NCBI GenBank assembly: GCA_015179045.1
Contig: WHUZ01000008.1
Location: forward strand, 372,001-436,000
Reading direction: 5' to 3'
Source: Kalaharituber pfeilii
Taxonomy: Eukaryota; Ascomycota; Pezizomycetes; Pezizales; Pezizaceae
DNA: 64,000 nucleotides
Shown one piece after another: positions 35,183-46,147 of the stretch (positions are counted from its first letter, which is position 1; each line of letters opens with the position of its first letter). The notes beneath the pieces were generated by a model. That model was given only the letters and a program-made list of their open reading frames with translations, ran no database searches and was not told the origin of the DNA. A program made the position numbers and the translations under genes.

Positions 35183-35247
35183 CTCGTCATAGCCCATAGG
35201 GCGGCACGCGAGTAATGATAATAAAAAAAGAAAAAAAAAAACATTTT
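35183..35247 (+). mobile_element. Hairpin-only retroposed insert (H1) on an NLR-2 splice donor
   Basis: The H1 hairpin 35183-35212 (CTCGT/GCGAG, GCCC/GGGC) plus TAATGATAATA and an A-rich tail. Flanked by the 10-bp duplication CATACCAGTA (35173-35182, 35248-35257). On the NLR-2 strand the duplicated bases read TACTG|GTATG, so the splice donor exists twice. Confidence 0.88.
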
Positions 35248-35614
35248 CATACCAGTAACAAAATTTTAACGCTTCCCCACACCAATGCCGAAATACATGC
35301 ATTGTGCTGAATCATAGTATCAACAATACCGGAGAATTGCTGGACTGATTGCAAGAAGGCCTCGCAACGCTTAATCTTCCTCTCCGACTCTTGCATCTTT
35401 CAGGGCCGTTGTCAGTTCTAAAATACCATCCGGTGTTGTGGTTTGTGTTAAAGCACTTCTTTCCTCCGGTAATAGCAACTTGCTAAATGCATCAACAGCA
35501 TTTAGTAGATTCTCTCGACCACTACAAGGTAATTGTCAGTATCCGAATAATGCGGCGAAGGAACTTGAATGGCGGCATTGCTTACGTTGGACTTTGACCA
35601 GGCTGCTGTGCCAT

Positions 35615-38088
35615 TGCGGGTCGTTACGTGCTTGGCGATTTTGTTTTGCTCTTAGGGCGTGATAGATATTGGGACAAGCTGAATTCGGAAATTTGAGTAC
35701 TTGCAACCTGATATGGATCCCAAATGCTTTTAACTATTTAACGTTGAACACTTGAAGATACGGAAATGTAATGTGTAGTCTAACATTCAGACCCCACTTG
35801 CGATCATGAGGCTCCATCCATATTTTGTTGTGCAGCAGTCCACCACTTATCCACCAATTGGAATCGCCCACACTAGCTCATTACTAGAACGGATAAGGTA
35901 ATGATGTGGCCGCTGGTAATTTTGTGCCCGCTTCACAGATTCTGGTTACACTGCCATCTTCCAGACCATGATTGTGCCCAATGCCACACACAAGCTCCAC
36001 GGAGCGGTTAGATTGCGCGCGAACTTCCAGGTGGTAGTTTAAAGCATATGAATGGTCCTCGAACTCCAGTCGAGAGTATATTCAATATACAGTATAAGGG
36101 AAAGTGCATATCCGCTTTTACCAAAGTATCCCTTGGAGTCATGAGACATGCAGCTAAGTGCCCTCCTTGCAAAACACAACTCTGTCAAAAATGCTCATTT
36201 TCAAAATTTTAACATCAGATTCAGATTCTCCAATATCCATTCATGTGGTTTGCTATTTTCTGTAATTCTCCCGCTAACTTATTAATTTTTTTCTAATTCT
36301 TTTATGAACTATAAATTTGGTTGCATGTCTTGCAAAAGGGGACATGCACTTTCCCTTATGCTGCATAGTAAAACACATATTAGGAAGCTGTTGTAGAACC
36401 CACTACTCACACGTTACTGAGCGACCCCTCATAGTCTGCAAAAAAACAACGTGAGTAAAATAAAATTAGAAAACAATCAATAAAATTCCAAACTCACCTC
36501 GGAAAAATAAAAGCCTACTTGATTGAACAAGCCTCAGTAAGCTCAAATATTTAAACCAGATTGAGTTGCCGTACATATATTGAATTGCTATGAGCTTCTC
36601 TACTGTAATATATATACGGTGTTGCACGTCATGGGGAGCCAACACCCATATTATTGACCTTTTCATATATACTAGCAGTTACTCTGATGGCGAGGGTATT
36701 TCGAGCAGGGCCAATTTTTTTTGGAGTGGTTCTATGTGGTGTTGGTGTATCGATCCTATGTACTCGATGTATGCATACTCAGGTATGTGAATTCATATAT
36801 GTATAGAAATATTTTGCATGTTTCCCATACAAGAATTCCTACAACATTTTTTCGTTGTCTTCCAATTGCAGCGGAAGCACCCATGGGAGTACTACTAGAC
36901 AGAAAAATAAGTATTTGTATAGAGGGATAATGCATATTATGCACTATATCGTATTTGACAGAAACTAGCATATTTTCGTATGCTTGGCAGTAAAGAATAG
37001 GTGTGAAAGTCCAAATTCATTATGTCAACTGTCTAAATACTTTCTTACATAATGAATTTGGACACTCTATCATGAAATTTGGCCTGTCTTATGACTACTA
37101 TAGTGGAGTGCATCTATAAGGGACCAGTTGTAATATTTGCTAGCTTGCTGCAGGCTGCTTACTCTATAGCTATGATGACCTAATGACGTGGCCAAACACG
37201 ACCAAACTAGCTACGCTTCCTCAGAATAGGTAATAGAGTATATGTAAAGATAAATAAGATTTTAGGTAAGAATCAGGATCATGGACACTTGGCAGCTCAG
37301 AGTATATCTAGTATAGGATTTGAGATATTCCAATTAGGTCACTACCCATCTCCTAAAAATTAGCTCAATAAATATGTGGAAGATAATTCCATGTATTCTA
37401 CTATGCTCTGGCTTCAATTTGAGCCCCCTTGAGAGCTATTTGCACTTACAGGAATTTTTTGTTGTCATATCCGGAAAATGCTCAATCAATTTCTTAGTTA
37501 TGCACAATTTCTTGCTACAGGAGCATACAGTGCTATGTTACAGATCTCAAGCTGTTACTACTCATGTATTATAATATAGCACTAGTAGTACCATTGCTAC
37601 CATTCCTACTATTACATGAGCAGGTAGAGCGTTGCAGTGAGTTGGTATTTGCTAGTAGGTGCCAGAGGAGGTTATTTTATAAGGTAGAGGGGTAAGGCAA
37701 CTGTAGATGCTGTAGGAGTAGCATTTTCACTTTTTTCCCTTCAAATTCAGAATCAGCGCAGTCAATATGGTCTATAATTAATTCATCATACATATTAGAA
37801 ATATATTCTGTGAGATATGCCTTACATTTTGATGTTGGGGAGGGTGCAAAACCGGCCCAGCGTTACCGGTGTGCACATCGTTACCCATACGGTACTGTCG
37901 CTTACCTATTAGTGACCGAGCACCTATTAGTGGCCGATCTCTTGGCACTCCCCCTCGTACAACTTCCACATGCAATATCTTCAGCATCAGGCATGCTAGC
38001 AACATGAGGTAAATTGCAGAATATACAGCAGGCATGCCTGAACATTTGGAGGATATTTGATGGCCACACTATATATACACCTTTTGTC
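35615..38088. other. AT-rich gene-poor region
   Basis: No gene is supported; open frames are short and unpatterned. It holds a MITE at 36092-36361 and a small palindrome at about 37018-37073 (GTCCAAATTCATTATGT and its inverse ACATAATGAATTTGGAC). Confidence 0.55.
36092..36361. mobile_element. About 270-bp MITE
   Basis: Inverted ends ATAAGGGAAAGTGCATATCC (left) and, inverted, ATAAGGGAAAGTGCATGTCC (right), with partial pairing for about 10 more bases. No coding capacity. Target duplication not clear. Confidence 0.65.
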
Positions 38089-40236
38089 ATTCAATGATAT
38101 GCAGAGAAAGTATAGCATTCTACTCCCCTCTTGCATAGCAAAGGATAGCATACACTAAATACTATATGACTATCCTAAACTATAGCTCTTCACACTCTCA
38201 AGTGACTATAGAAGAAGATAGCTAACTTAAATGGTGATAAGATAAGGCTGCTCTGGATTTCTGTAGCCTCAAATCAGTCACTGAAATAGCCAAAAGTGCC
38301 GAAAGTGCCAAAACTGCTAATATACTCTCTTATTACTTGCAACAAGTACCTGCATATACTAGAAATGACAGAATTAATAGCTATAAGACTACTCTTATGA
38401 TTACGATAGTATGTAATATAATTAGGAGTGTTGGCTACTAGGAAAACATCCTCAAGAATAGTATAGTATATTTCAGGACTGATAGTATTAATTGCTAGGA
38501 AAAATACTCTTATGAGTGCGACAGCCTCTAGTAGGATAATAGGATTGGTAGACCTGATAGATATCTATATTAATGATAGTATATAGCTGCAGAATTAGCT
38601 AGTATAGAAGTATCCTGACGGCTATAATAGCATATACCTAACTGACAGGATTAATTGATGAGATGAACTTCTTACTATGTCAATATTGATAGCATATACC
38701 ATAGTTGATAGAGGAGGTAAGAATAATAGTATTACTGCTATGCACATCTATATAGAATGATATAGGGAGCAATACTAACAAAAATTTAGTATTTCTTATA
38801 GCAATATAGTAAGTGGAATTGTGTCTAGATATACACTATCCTATAATGACCTCATAGATATATTTAGCTGCAAGAACTTCTGTCAGGGTGGTTAGTGTCT
38901 TGTTATAGGTTCATGTTACGGGCGTGAGGGGCTAGGCTCCGGTGGGCGCTGGAAGGCACTGGATGTTACGGCTACGGAGGTGCGTAATCGGCAGGCCGGA
39001 GTCGCTACGGAGGTGTATATACTGCGGGCCGGAATGGCTACGGAGGTGTATATGCTGCGGGCCGCAGTGGCTACGGAGGCGTATATGCTGCGGGCCGGAA
39101 AGGCTACGGAGGCGTATATGCTGCGGGCCGAAATGGCTACGGAGGTGTATATACCGCAGGCCGGAAGGGCAGCTGTTTTGCGTGGAGCGCGCAGCGGAGC
39201 GGAGCGATTCACGGGCGTAATGAGGAAACGCTAGGTTTCAGAGTAATAGAGAACTTAGAACACCGCTTGTGTCTTGATTCTTTCAACTATGCTATTGCCT
39301 GTGCTTAAATAGACTGAGCACATCATACATGACTAGGCAAGCGAATAAACAAAGGACTGACAATGTGGCAATTCCTCATCAATGCCAATACCTGTATTAA
39401 CAGGTAAACGTAACGGAAACATGCAAGAAGTAGTACAAACACAAGGTAATAACATGTACTGGTGCATGTGCGCATATTAGCTTCATAAACCGAGTGCCAG
39501 GTACAACGACCTTACAATCAACAATGACACACACTTCCTTAGCACTACCCTATTCAGAAGACAAAGAACCTTCTGCCAAGCCTAACGGGTGATCAGTCCG
39601 CTCTAGCAGCATTGGTCTTATAAACAGTTCAGGGTAGTGTTCCCCTTGTCGGGTAAGTCTCACCTTAGCCGTAACAGTTCACTGCAACCATACGGCGAGC
39701 AATCAGTAATTGCACATATGTAAGTGATATGTGAGCTGACAGTACCGGCGCTGGCGTCGCAGTCGCATAAACGAGTGCTATATGAGCTACGCAGAGGACT
39801 AGCATATGTAGAGCACTCAGGACAAGGTCTATAGAGAGTAACGGTACTCTGATATTGAAGTAGCAGCAATTGGTATAAATTTGTGCTTGCTGATAGAATA
39901 TAGCAATTAAAGAATTGGTTCATCATATATCTACTACTTTAGTTATACAAAATACTATTAATTATATCTAGAGTATAGAAATGCTGCTTTTAGAGTGGTA
40001 TATTGATTGCAGTGGGGTATATTATGTGTGCAGTAGGACATACTGGCAGCTTTAGCACTTCCGGCACTTTCAGATATTTTAGTAACTGCTTTTGAGGCTA
40101 CAGAAATCCACAGTGACTTATCCTACTATCATTTAGGTGAGCTACTCTTCTTCTATAGTCACATACTATTTAGTGTATGCTATCCTTTACTATGCAAGGG
40201 GGGGTAGAATGCTATACTTTCTCTGCATATCATTGA
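38089..40236. mobile_element. 2.1-kb element with long terminal inverted repeats
   Basis: About 240 bp at 38089-38330 pairs in inverse with 40040-40236. Both ends start ATTCAATGATATGCAGAGAA and share GAGGCTACAGAAATCC; identity is about 85% by eye. No transposase is recognised, so it is a non-autonomous foldback or MULE-like element. The interior is AT-rich except for a sharply GC-rich island at 38906-39235. Confidence 0.7.
38958..39178 (+). repeat. GC-rich 33-bp minisatellite
   Basis: About six and a half units of GCTACGGAGGTGTATATACT followed by GCGGGCCGGAATG (33 bp, 11 codons). All units keep length, so plus-strand frames stay open; one reads GYGGVYTAGRN repeats, another ATEVYILRAGM. The flanks carry related GGGCGTGAGG and GGGCGTAATGAGG motifs. 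Not CRISPR-like: there are no unique spacers. It could be a relic Gly/Tyr-rich repeat gene captured by the element. Confidence 0.8.
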
Positions 40237-40326
40237 ATTATACTCAAATCCAAGCTCCTCAAATCGTAAATTCTGAATCTTCCGTCACACTTTGGATCGG
40301 AGGATTTTTGGTTGAGTTGTGGGGAA

Positions 40327-40616
40327 TTTTTTTTTTTTTTTTTTTCATCACGTAACCCCGCTTACAGCGCTAAGCCATGGCAGGGTCCCTGGGCAAGCCC
40401 TCAAAGCCCGGGGACAGGCTTAACAAAGAAAGTTCTACATACAAATCGCCGTTCTAGCCCCTTCTCTCCCCTTCTGAACCTGAGCTTGGTGGTTCTCCCC
40501 GTTTCTGCATCGGCAAACGAAATGTTCCCCTATTCCACTCCATGCCTTTCTCCTTCCCATATCTCTCCACCTCTCTCCTCTCCTTCCTCTCTCCTCTCCT
40601 TCTCTCCCTCCACACC
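40327..40616 (-). mobile_element. 5'-truncated LINE 3' end (H2 family)
   Basis: Poly-T, inverse H2 hairpin (40356-40385), conserved GGGCTTGCCCAGGGACCCTG body, then the tail of a LINE zinc-knuckle frame on the minus strand (HFVCRCRNGENHQ). Flanked by a perfect 13-bp duplication GAGTTGTGGGGAA (40314-40326, 40617-40629). Confidence 0.88.
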
Positions 40617-40629
40617 GAGTTGTGGGGAA

Positions 40630-41054
40630 GGGCACTCCACTGCAGGTCTCATATCCAAAGCGCATTCAATCGACTATCCCAGTCCTCGAGATCATCTCGT
40701 ATTGCCCCGGTCAGGTGTACCCCTTTGGTACAGGCACGGACCCTTACCAGTGCGGCTGATTTACTTTTCTCGTACGGCTCACTGGCGTTAACTGTTGGCA
40801 GTTTGTACTGCATTTCGGCTTTGTCAATACTCTTTCTGCAAAGCATATAATTCAACAACTGGAATTTTGCAGAAGATATTATTTTCCGAGCCGTAACTGC
40901 TATTTATCCCATTGTCTTCATATACATACATCTCGTCGATCTCAAATTGTTCAACCTTTGACTAGGTATTTTCGCAAGGGCAGCCATATCCGCATTCACC
41001 GCTTACAATTGCAAGCTTTTTCCAACAAGGGTTGCGCAACCGGAAGCAACGTCA
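40630..41054. other. Intergenic, no gene seen
   Basis: Probable upstream region of the gene at 41055. The overlapping open frames have no recognisable content. Confidence 0.45.
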
Positions 41055-41970
41055 ATGAAGAACTACTCAGAGTGGCAGATATTTATCTGGACCGCACTTT
41101 GCCAATTTCCACTGATTGTTTTGGCTCAGTCGGATGATGGGGATGAGTTCTCAAACAATCTGTTCAGTGTTCTGGGTTCGTACCTGTCATCCAACACCTG
41201 CGCTTGTATACAATAATCAATTTAGGAGATACTTCAGCTGCTGATATTAGCAATTTTATTGCAATTAAATTGTAGCACCGCTTTTTACTCTTTTCGGTGA
41301 ACGTGTAGCGACACAGTACCTCCGGCACAGCACGCATCCTCTCGAAAGTGTGATTTTTGCATGTGGACCATTGGGGGTTCTGACGGCGATAACGTCCGCA
41401 ATTAGGGTAGATTGGAGCAGGCCACTCAAGGCAATCATTGGGAGAGCAGAGGAGGCAGATGCAACAGCAGAAATTGAACTTCTCAGGTATGTCATTAGTT
41501 CATGATCATATACTGTATTTGTCATCTATCTGTGCGGGGACGTGTGGGGCGGTTTGATGTTCGTTTATATTCGGTACACATATGGACCTCCCAATTGTTT
41601 CCTTCCCTCCCAGATATCTAAAATTGAGGCTGCCAATTAAAGTTATCATGATTACCTTAATACCCAACACCCATTTCACCTCTCAGAATTGTTTTGTAAA
41701 CCTACATGGATACTGATTGCATTTCCCGATAGCTCCACTTCTACCGATGTTTGCGAATTATGGAATGGTGTTGGCGTTGTGCGGGTAATTGGAAAGCCAG
41801 AGATACTCGGACTGGTTATAGATGATAATCAAGGCGTGAAGCGTAAGGCATTTGATTCTGGAAGATATTTGGATCCGCTCTCATGGTTTTCTTCCTTCAG
41901 GTACCCGAGTCCAAAAATCAAATGCAAAACCAGAGTCTACGAAACACTCGTATGGACTCTACACTCGTAA
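41055..41970 (+). CDS. N-terminal part of a fungal membrane protein, probably truncated
   Basis: Exons 41055-41175 (MKNYSEWQIFIWTALCQFPL..., signal-peptide-like), 41276-41486 (ESVIFACGPLGVLTAITSAI, then IIGRAEEADATAEIELL) and 41733 onward (SSTSTDVCELWNGVGVVRVIG). Splice phases join correctly. I recall this order of motifs (PL..LFGE, I.A..PLG..TAI.SAIRV, A.AE.EL, DVCELWNG.G.VR..G) from a Pezizomycotina multi-membrane-span protein of unknown function, usually much longer. The frame ends at 41970; another frame open to 42301 may hold a further exon. The donor at 41176 (GTTCGT) is unusual. Only the start of the family is visible, so it may be truncated or need more introns. Confidence 0.55.
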
Positions 41971-43270
41971 GCAAGGGATGCGTCCTAAAGTGAGTACCTG
42001 CCAGCTGTTTAGTGCTTCTCAAGCTTATCAATCTCATTCCCGATATTATAGCACTCAGATGATGCACAAATTACTCCCGGGTTATTTCCTGCAAATTACC
42101 CACACATTCAGATTTGCATACATTTCGACGGCGGGAGGGGCGAAACTAAAGTACTTACAGCCATTCTTGCGCCCATCAAACAAAAACGCAGCACAATCGA
42201 TAGGGAATAGGCCCCCCAGATTCTACCATAGCTCGTCCCACCCCTCCCCACGTCTTCACGCACCCCTTCGCCTACCCGTCCTAAGCGTCCCAAGCATTTA
42301 GTCCAACACTGCCTCATTTGCGAGAATCAAACATTATTTATGACCGCGAAACCACCATGTCTTCACTTGATTCCCAAGACTACGGCTCGCTTGACGTCTT
42401 GACCTCCACACTGCTCCGACAGAACTCGAACAGAACTAATAGTGTTGCCATACTGCGTGAAAAAGGTGCTAAATGCTGCTGTGAAAACGAGTCTTGTTCT
42501 TTTTTCATGGAAAGCAAAGCACTACTGCAGGAGTTAGAGAAGGATGTTCAGACAGCGGCATCATTAGGAAAAGCATTGCTAGAACGACATCAACACACCT
42601 TGCTGGAAGCCTCCAGCGAAAGGAAGAAATTACAGCATGCGATTGAAGAGACAGAAAAGCGAAATGCACACCTAGAAGCGGAGCTCAGTCAGTTGGAGTC
42701 GGAGAACTCGCGCACGGTAGATGAGAACAGAAAGCTGCTTGTCCAGCTCGAGGAATACAACCAGGGCATGAGATCAAATGAAAGAAAAATACAGGAGATG
42801 CAGGGAGATCTTGATGCTGTTCATGTGCGTTTATAAACTATTCTATTTTCGTTTTAAGTTCCAGGCCATACACATGTCCATTCCCGCCGTACATAGCAAT
42901 ACTGACCCGAAGGTGCGGATGTTAGGACGAACTTGCGCGTGTGTCTGCTGCGGCCGCGAAAGCACAAATATTCGAGACACAGCTGTCGGCGTTAGAGAGC
43001 GAGCAAATTGAGTTAAAAAAACTCGTTTCGAAAACGAAAGAAGACGAAAAGGCGGCTGTGGCACGATGGAGGCAAGCGGAGCGCACCATCTCGGAACTGA
43101 CAGCGGAAGTAGAATGAATAGAACGGGAGCATCGGATGGAAAAAGCAAGGGCACAGAATCTTATGGACCGCTTGGAAAAACGACAGCTTGCAGAGCGACG
43201 AAATGGAACATTGCCATCAGCTTAAGCGGAACGGACAGCAATTTCTCAATTTATGAGGGATATCTTAGCT

Positions 43271-43334
43271 TTTTTTTTTTTTTTTTTTTTTATATCACAT
43301 GACCCCGCGTGCAGCTGTTCGCCAAGGCAGGGCA
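43271..43334 (-). mobile_element. Hairpin-only retroposed insert (H2) in an exon
   Basis: 64 bp: poly-T, ATATCACATGACCCC..., inverse H2 hairpin. Perfect 13-bp duplication GGATATCTTAGCT (43258-43270, 43335-43347). It splits the MRDILAEN stretch of the coiled-coil gene. Confidence 0.92.
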
Positions 43335-44439
43335 GGATATCTTAGCTGAAAACAACCGTCTACAGACTGGGCTCGCAGAGTTGAGGGACATGCTATTAGC
43401 AAGCCAGGAGGAGGTTGGGGAGCTGCGGGAACAACTGTTACAGTTCACAAACGTGAAGGGTGGAGAGGCACAAGTTCCATTGAGTCGTGAGTTATCAACA
43501 GATATTAGCAGGCTTCCTCTTGGAATCCCTGCTGTCAAACCAGAACTGCATTTCCATCATCATGTCCACAAGGAGACATCCATTACAAGGAGGGTCAAGC
43601 GAAGAGGGCGAAATGGTTTGACGTTGGATCACCCGAGACGGAGCACAGAATCGCAAGGCACAGACCCGATGACACCCACAACCCCTGCATCTATGCAACA
43701 GCATCGGTCTCAGTACTCTAATCATACACGCAGCAGCTCAGGCAGAGGGTTTCCGTCTTCCGGATCTCCACAGTCAATTTCAACGTTTAGGGATTCGAGT
43801 ATTTTTGACCGGAGCTTCGATGTAGACTCAACAAGGCCGAGTACAGCTGATACTGAATGGGACTCTGCCTCGGTTCAGAAGTTTGGAGGGAAAAACCGTC
43901 GCAGCCCACGGGAGTCAACTGGCGGCCCACCCTTCTCCTTTCTATACACGGAAGAAATCCCAGAGAATCCCGCAGAAGATGAGGCCGGAGCAGAGTATGA
44001 GGAAGACGAAACTGAAGGCAACTCCGCACCTAACAACTGTCTGGTGGAGGGGGATGAGAATTACGAGGAAGAACACACTCGAACAAATACTCGATCATCA
44101 TCTCCTGGAGCACGTTCAATGCTTCGCAAGTCTGCTTCGCATGAAAGTCTCCTTGTACCTGCACATTCCACTTACCACGTCCCGCTGGTACCGGCATCAT
44201 TTAATCCTACAAGCCCGGCCGCCATTGCAGCGGCTGCGGCCTTGAAGGCTCAAGCTATGTCGTCTCGAGGTGGTTCCTCAGGTAATGGAGATTCTGCAGC
44301 CTATCACCACCTCCTTCTAGCAGGAGGATCTATACGAGGCAAGGGTTTAGCGAGAAGTAAGACCAGTAAAATGGGGTGGTTTGGCGGGTGGGGCTGGGGG
44401 GCTACACCGTTCGGCTCTTACCGCAGATTAACATCAACT

Positions 44440-45317
44440 TTTTTTTTTTTTTTTTTTTATATCATTACTCGCGTGCCGCCCTAAGGGCTATGGCGAGGGT
44501 TTTTATTAAAAAATAACCAAAAGAGCGAAGAGAAAGTGAGTAACCCTAGATACATGATGCCCGCGGTTTACATAGTGTTGCGGGGGGAATGGCCAGTCCG
44601 TCTCATCTCCCTCCTCATCGAGATGGATGTCGAGAAGGTGAGGTTGAGTGGACGGTGGCACAAGTCGGTCCGGTATGAGTCGGAGAGGGGACGGAAGTAG
44701 GGGATCATACTGGGCGCCACCCGCACCATGGAGGAGTCTGCGGGCACCACATGTATTTAGGTTGTAAGGTTGTTAGTTGTCTTTTTCTTTCTTTCCTTAA
44801 TAAAGACCCTCGCCATAGCCCATCGGGCGGCCTGCGAGTATTGATATAAAAAAAAAAAAAAAAAATCCCTCCTCATCTCCGTCCCCTATCCGCCTCGTAC
44901 TAGCTCACTTTCAACCACCTTCCTCCGAGCCGCACCTTGTCGATGTCCTGTTTGTCTTCCCGATAGACCACTACGGAGCTCGTCTTCTTCCCCTCTCCGA
45001 CCAGTATGTCTTTCTTTCTCAACCAACGGATCCCGACGACCTTCTTTAGGTCCTTGTTGTCTGCGACCAGCCATCGTTGTACGTTCCCCAGATCCTTCCT
45101 CAACGCTACCCCATGTACAACGATTCCAGTCTTGACGGGGGCCTTGGTGGTGGCGCGGTGTCGCCAGAACGCTTCTCGCTGGGTCGGAAGCTTCCGCCTT
45201 GTCTTGGGTGGCGACGGTGGTGGAGTGTTCGGTGATGGTGGTGTCGGCACCGGTGTCGGCGATGGCTGTGGTAGGACCCCCGATTCTGCGATCTTTTTTG
45301 CCTCCTCGTTGCGGAGA
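44440..45317 (-). mobile_element. LINE-derived insert: ORF1 end joined to H1 3' tail
   Basis: On the minus strand: an ORF1 (Gag-like) fragment about 45250-44890 (VVHGVALRKDLGNVQRWL, then TSSVVVYREDKQDIDKVRLG), a short 3' UTR, H1 hairpin 44497-44468 and poly-A (44458-44440 as T). No ORF2 lies between, so it looks internally deleted. Flanks share TAACATCAACT (44429-44439, 45318-45328). A plus-strand LINE tail is nested at 44620-44867. Confidence 0.75.
44620..44867 (+). mobile_element. Nested LINE 3' end (H1)
   Basis: 3' UTR plus hairpin 44809-44838 (CTCGC/GCGAG, GCCC/GGGC), TATTGATAT and poly-A. Flanked by a 12-bp duplication TCCCTCCTCATC (44608-44619 and about 44867-44878). It sits inside the opposite-strand LINE insert, showing insertion order. 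Confidence 0.8.
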
Positions 45318-45965
45318 TAACATCAACTGAAGATTCCTCAGAGACTGATTCTATTATCCCAACTCCAAGCAGCAGCGGTGCAAAGTCCCCTGCAATTTCC
45401 TCCCCTGCAATTTCCATCGCGAGCCTGAATGGCAAGTCTGCACCAGCTCCTGTTGTGCTTGCTGCGGATGGAGCAGCAATTTCAACCGGAACTTCACCGG
45501 CCAAATCAGTCTACAGTGCGAGAGGCGGGAACCATGGCAGTAGCCCTATAAGTAGGCCTGTGGAAAGCAAACCAGTGCCAATTGCCTTGTATAGATGCAT
45601 AGTAGAGGAGCAGCTACTGCAGGAGAGCTTGATGAGGAGCATGCAGATGTAGGACACAGCTCGACTGGAATGGATCCCTAATCAAGCCAATAGACTCAAC
45701 GGTATCTCTATACTTCTATAGCCCTCACCGTGACAAAGCAGCCCTCGCAGACCCTCCCGCTCGTATAAGGGTTTCAACCCTTTGCAATCTATGCTCCCAT
45801 TGGAGCTTGGCGCAAGCATCTGATGACCTCACACCGGCTTTCTCAGAGCAATAAGCTTCACAAGCTTACTTGGTTTGCAACGTCTCTAAGTGTTATAGGT
45901 ATGAAGATTATTAAACCTTGTCCAGTACCACTGTAAGTGAAATAACAGTTTCACAGGTATGCCAA

Positions 45966-45993
45966 GAAATAAAAAAAAAAAAAAAAAAAAAAA
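45966..45993 (+). mobile_element. Tail-only insert: poly-A with target duplication
   Basis: Only GAAAT plus about 23 A lie between two copies of the 13-bp ACAGGTATGCCAA (45953-45965, 45994-46006). This is the signature of target-primed reverse transcription that copied only the tail. Confidence 0.85.
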
Positions 45994-46147
45994 ACAGGTA
46001 TGCCAACGTCGAAATATCAACCATCACCGCATCATCGGGCATATCGGCTTGCTTCCTGAGCGGCAATCCCCTAACAACGGATCTCCGATCGCGAACCTGA
46101 ACTCAGACCTTGCGGATGTCACCATTTCACGAGCCATAATCAAGCCA

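Larger units (their letters stand above)
30808..35614 (-). pseudogene. NLR-2: NACHT-ankyrin STAND receptor, disrupted
   Basis: Transcribed from ATG 35614 (MAQQPGQSPT, intron 35585-35522). Exons inferred: 35614-35586, 35521-35253, about 35070-34877, about 34823-34535, about 34320-34147, 34070-33452, 33381-30808. N-terminal fungal STAND region (DTMIQHNACISALVWGSVK), coiled-coil linker, NACHT with Walker A GIPGSGKSVL split by an intron after GI, Walker B YLIIDGIDEC, GM/FLWV split by an intron, winged-helix region, then ankyrin repeats; about seven of them (31600-30990) are near-identical 99-bp units ending QLLAAGAEVNG. Lesions: frame change near 35397, LINE-tail insert over the first big splice donor (35183-35247), frame change near 32310, and in-frame TAA at 31777-31779. 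The rest reads cleanly, so decay is recent or partly a sequence artefact. Confidence 0.85.
42357..45652 (+). pseudogene. Conserved fungal coiled-coil protein gene broken by LINE insertions
   Basis: ATG 42357 in a good context (ACCACCATGT). The N-terminal coiled coil (SERKKLQHAIEETEKRNAHL) ends at an intron with donor near 42829 (CAT/GTGCGT). Reading resumes about 42965 (AQIFETQLSALESEQIELKK), meets TGA near 43115 and TAA near 43225, then QFMRDILA joined across an H2 insert to ENNRLQTGLAELRDMLLASQ. A long polar C-terminus (HHHVHKETSITRRVKRR) runs to 44439 and continues in the same frame at 45329-45652 (EDSSETDSIIPTPSSSGAKS) after a LINE insert. The motif order is familiar from an unnamed Pezizomycotina coiled-coil protein. 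It is one of few non-mobile, non-NLR genes in the window, and is inactivated. Confidence 0.7.

Noticed and set aside
38958..39178. CRISPR-like array
   Set aside because: Units are contiguous 33-bp tandem repeats without unique spacers, in a eukaryotic context.
38942..39234. Confident protein-coding gene in the minisatellite
   Set aside because: Frames are open mainly because the unit length is a multiple of three; no start, splice or domain evidence picks one.
45959..46010. Poly-Lys N-terminus of the ankyrin protein
   Set aside because: It is created by the poly-A insert with target duplication; the real start is more likely 46148 or 46241.
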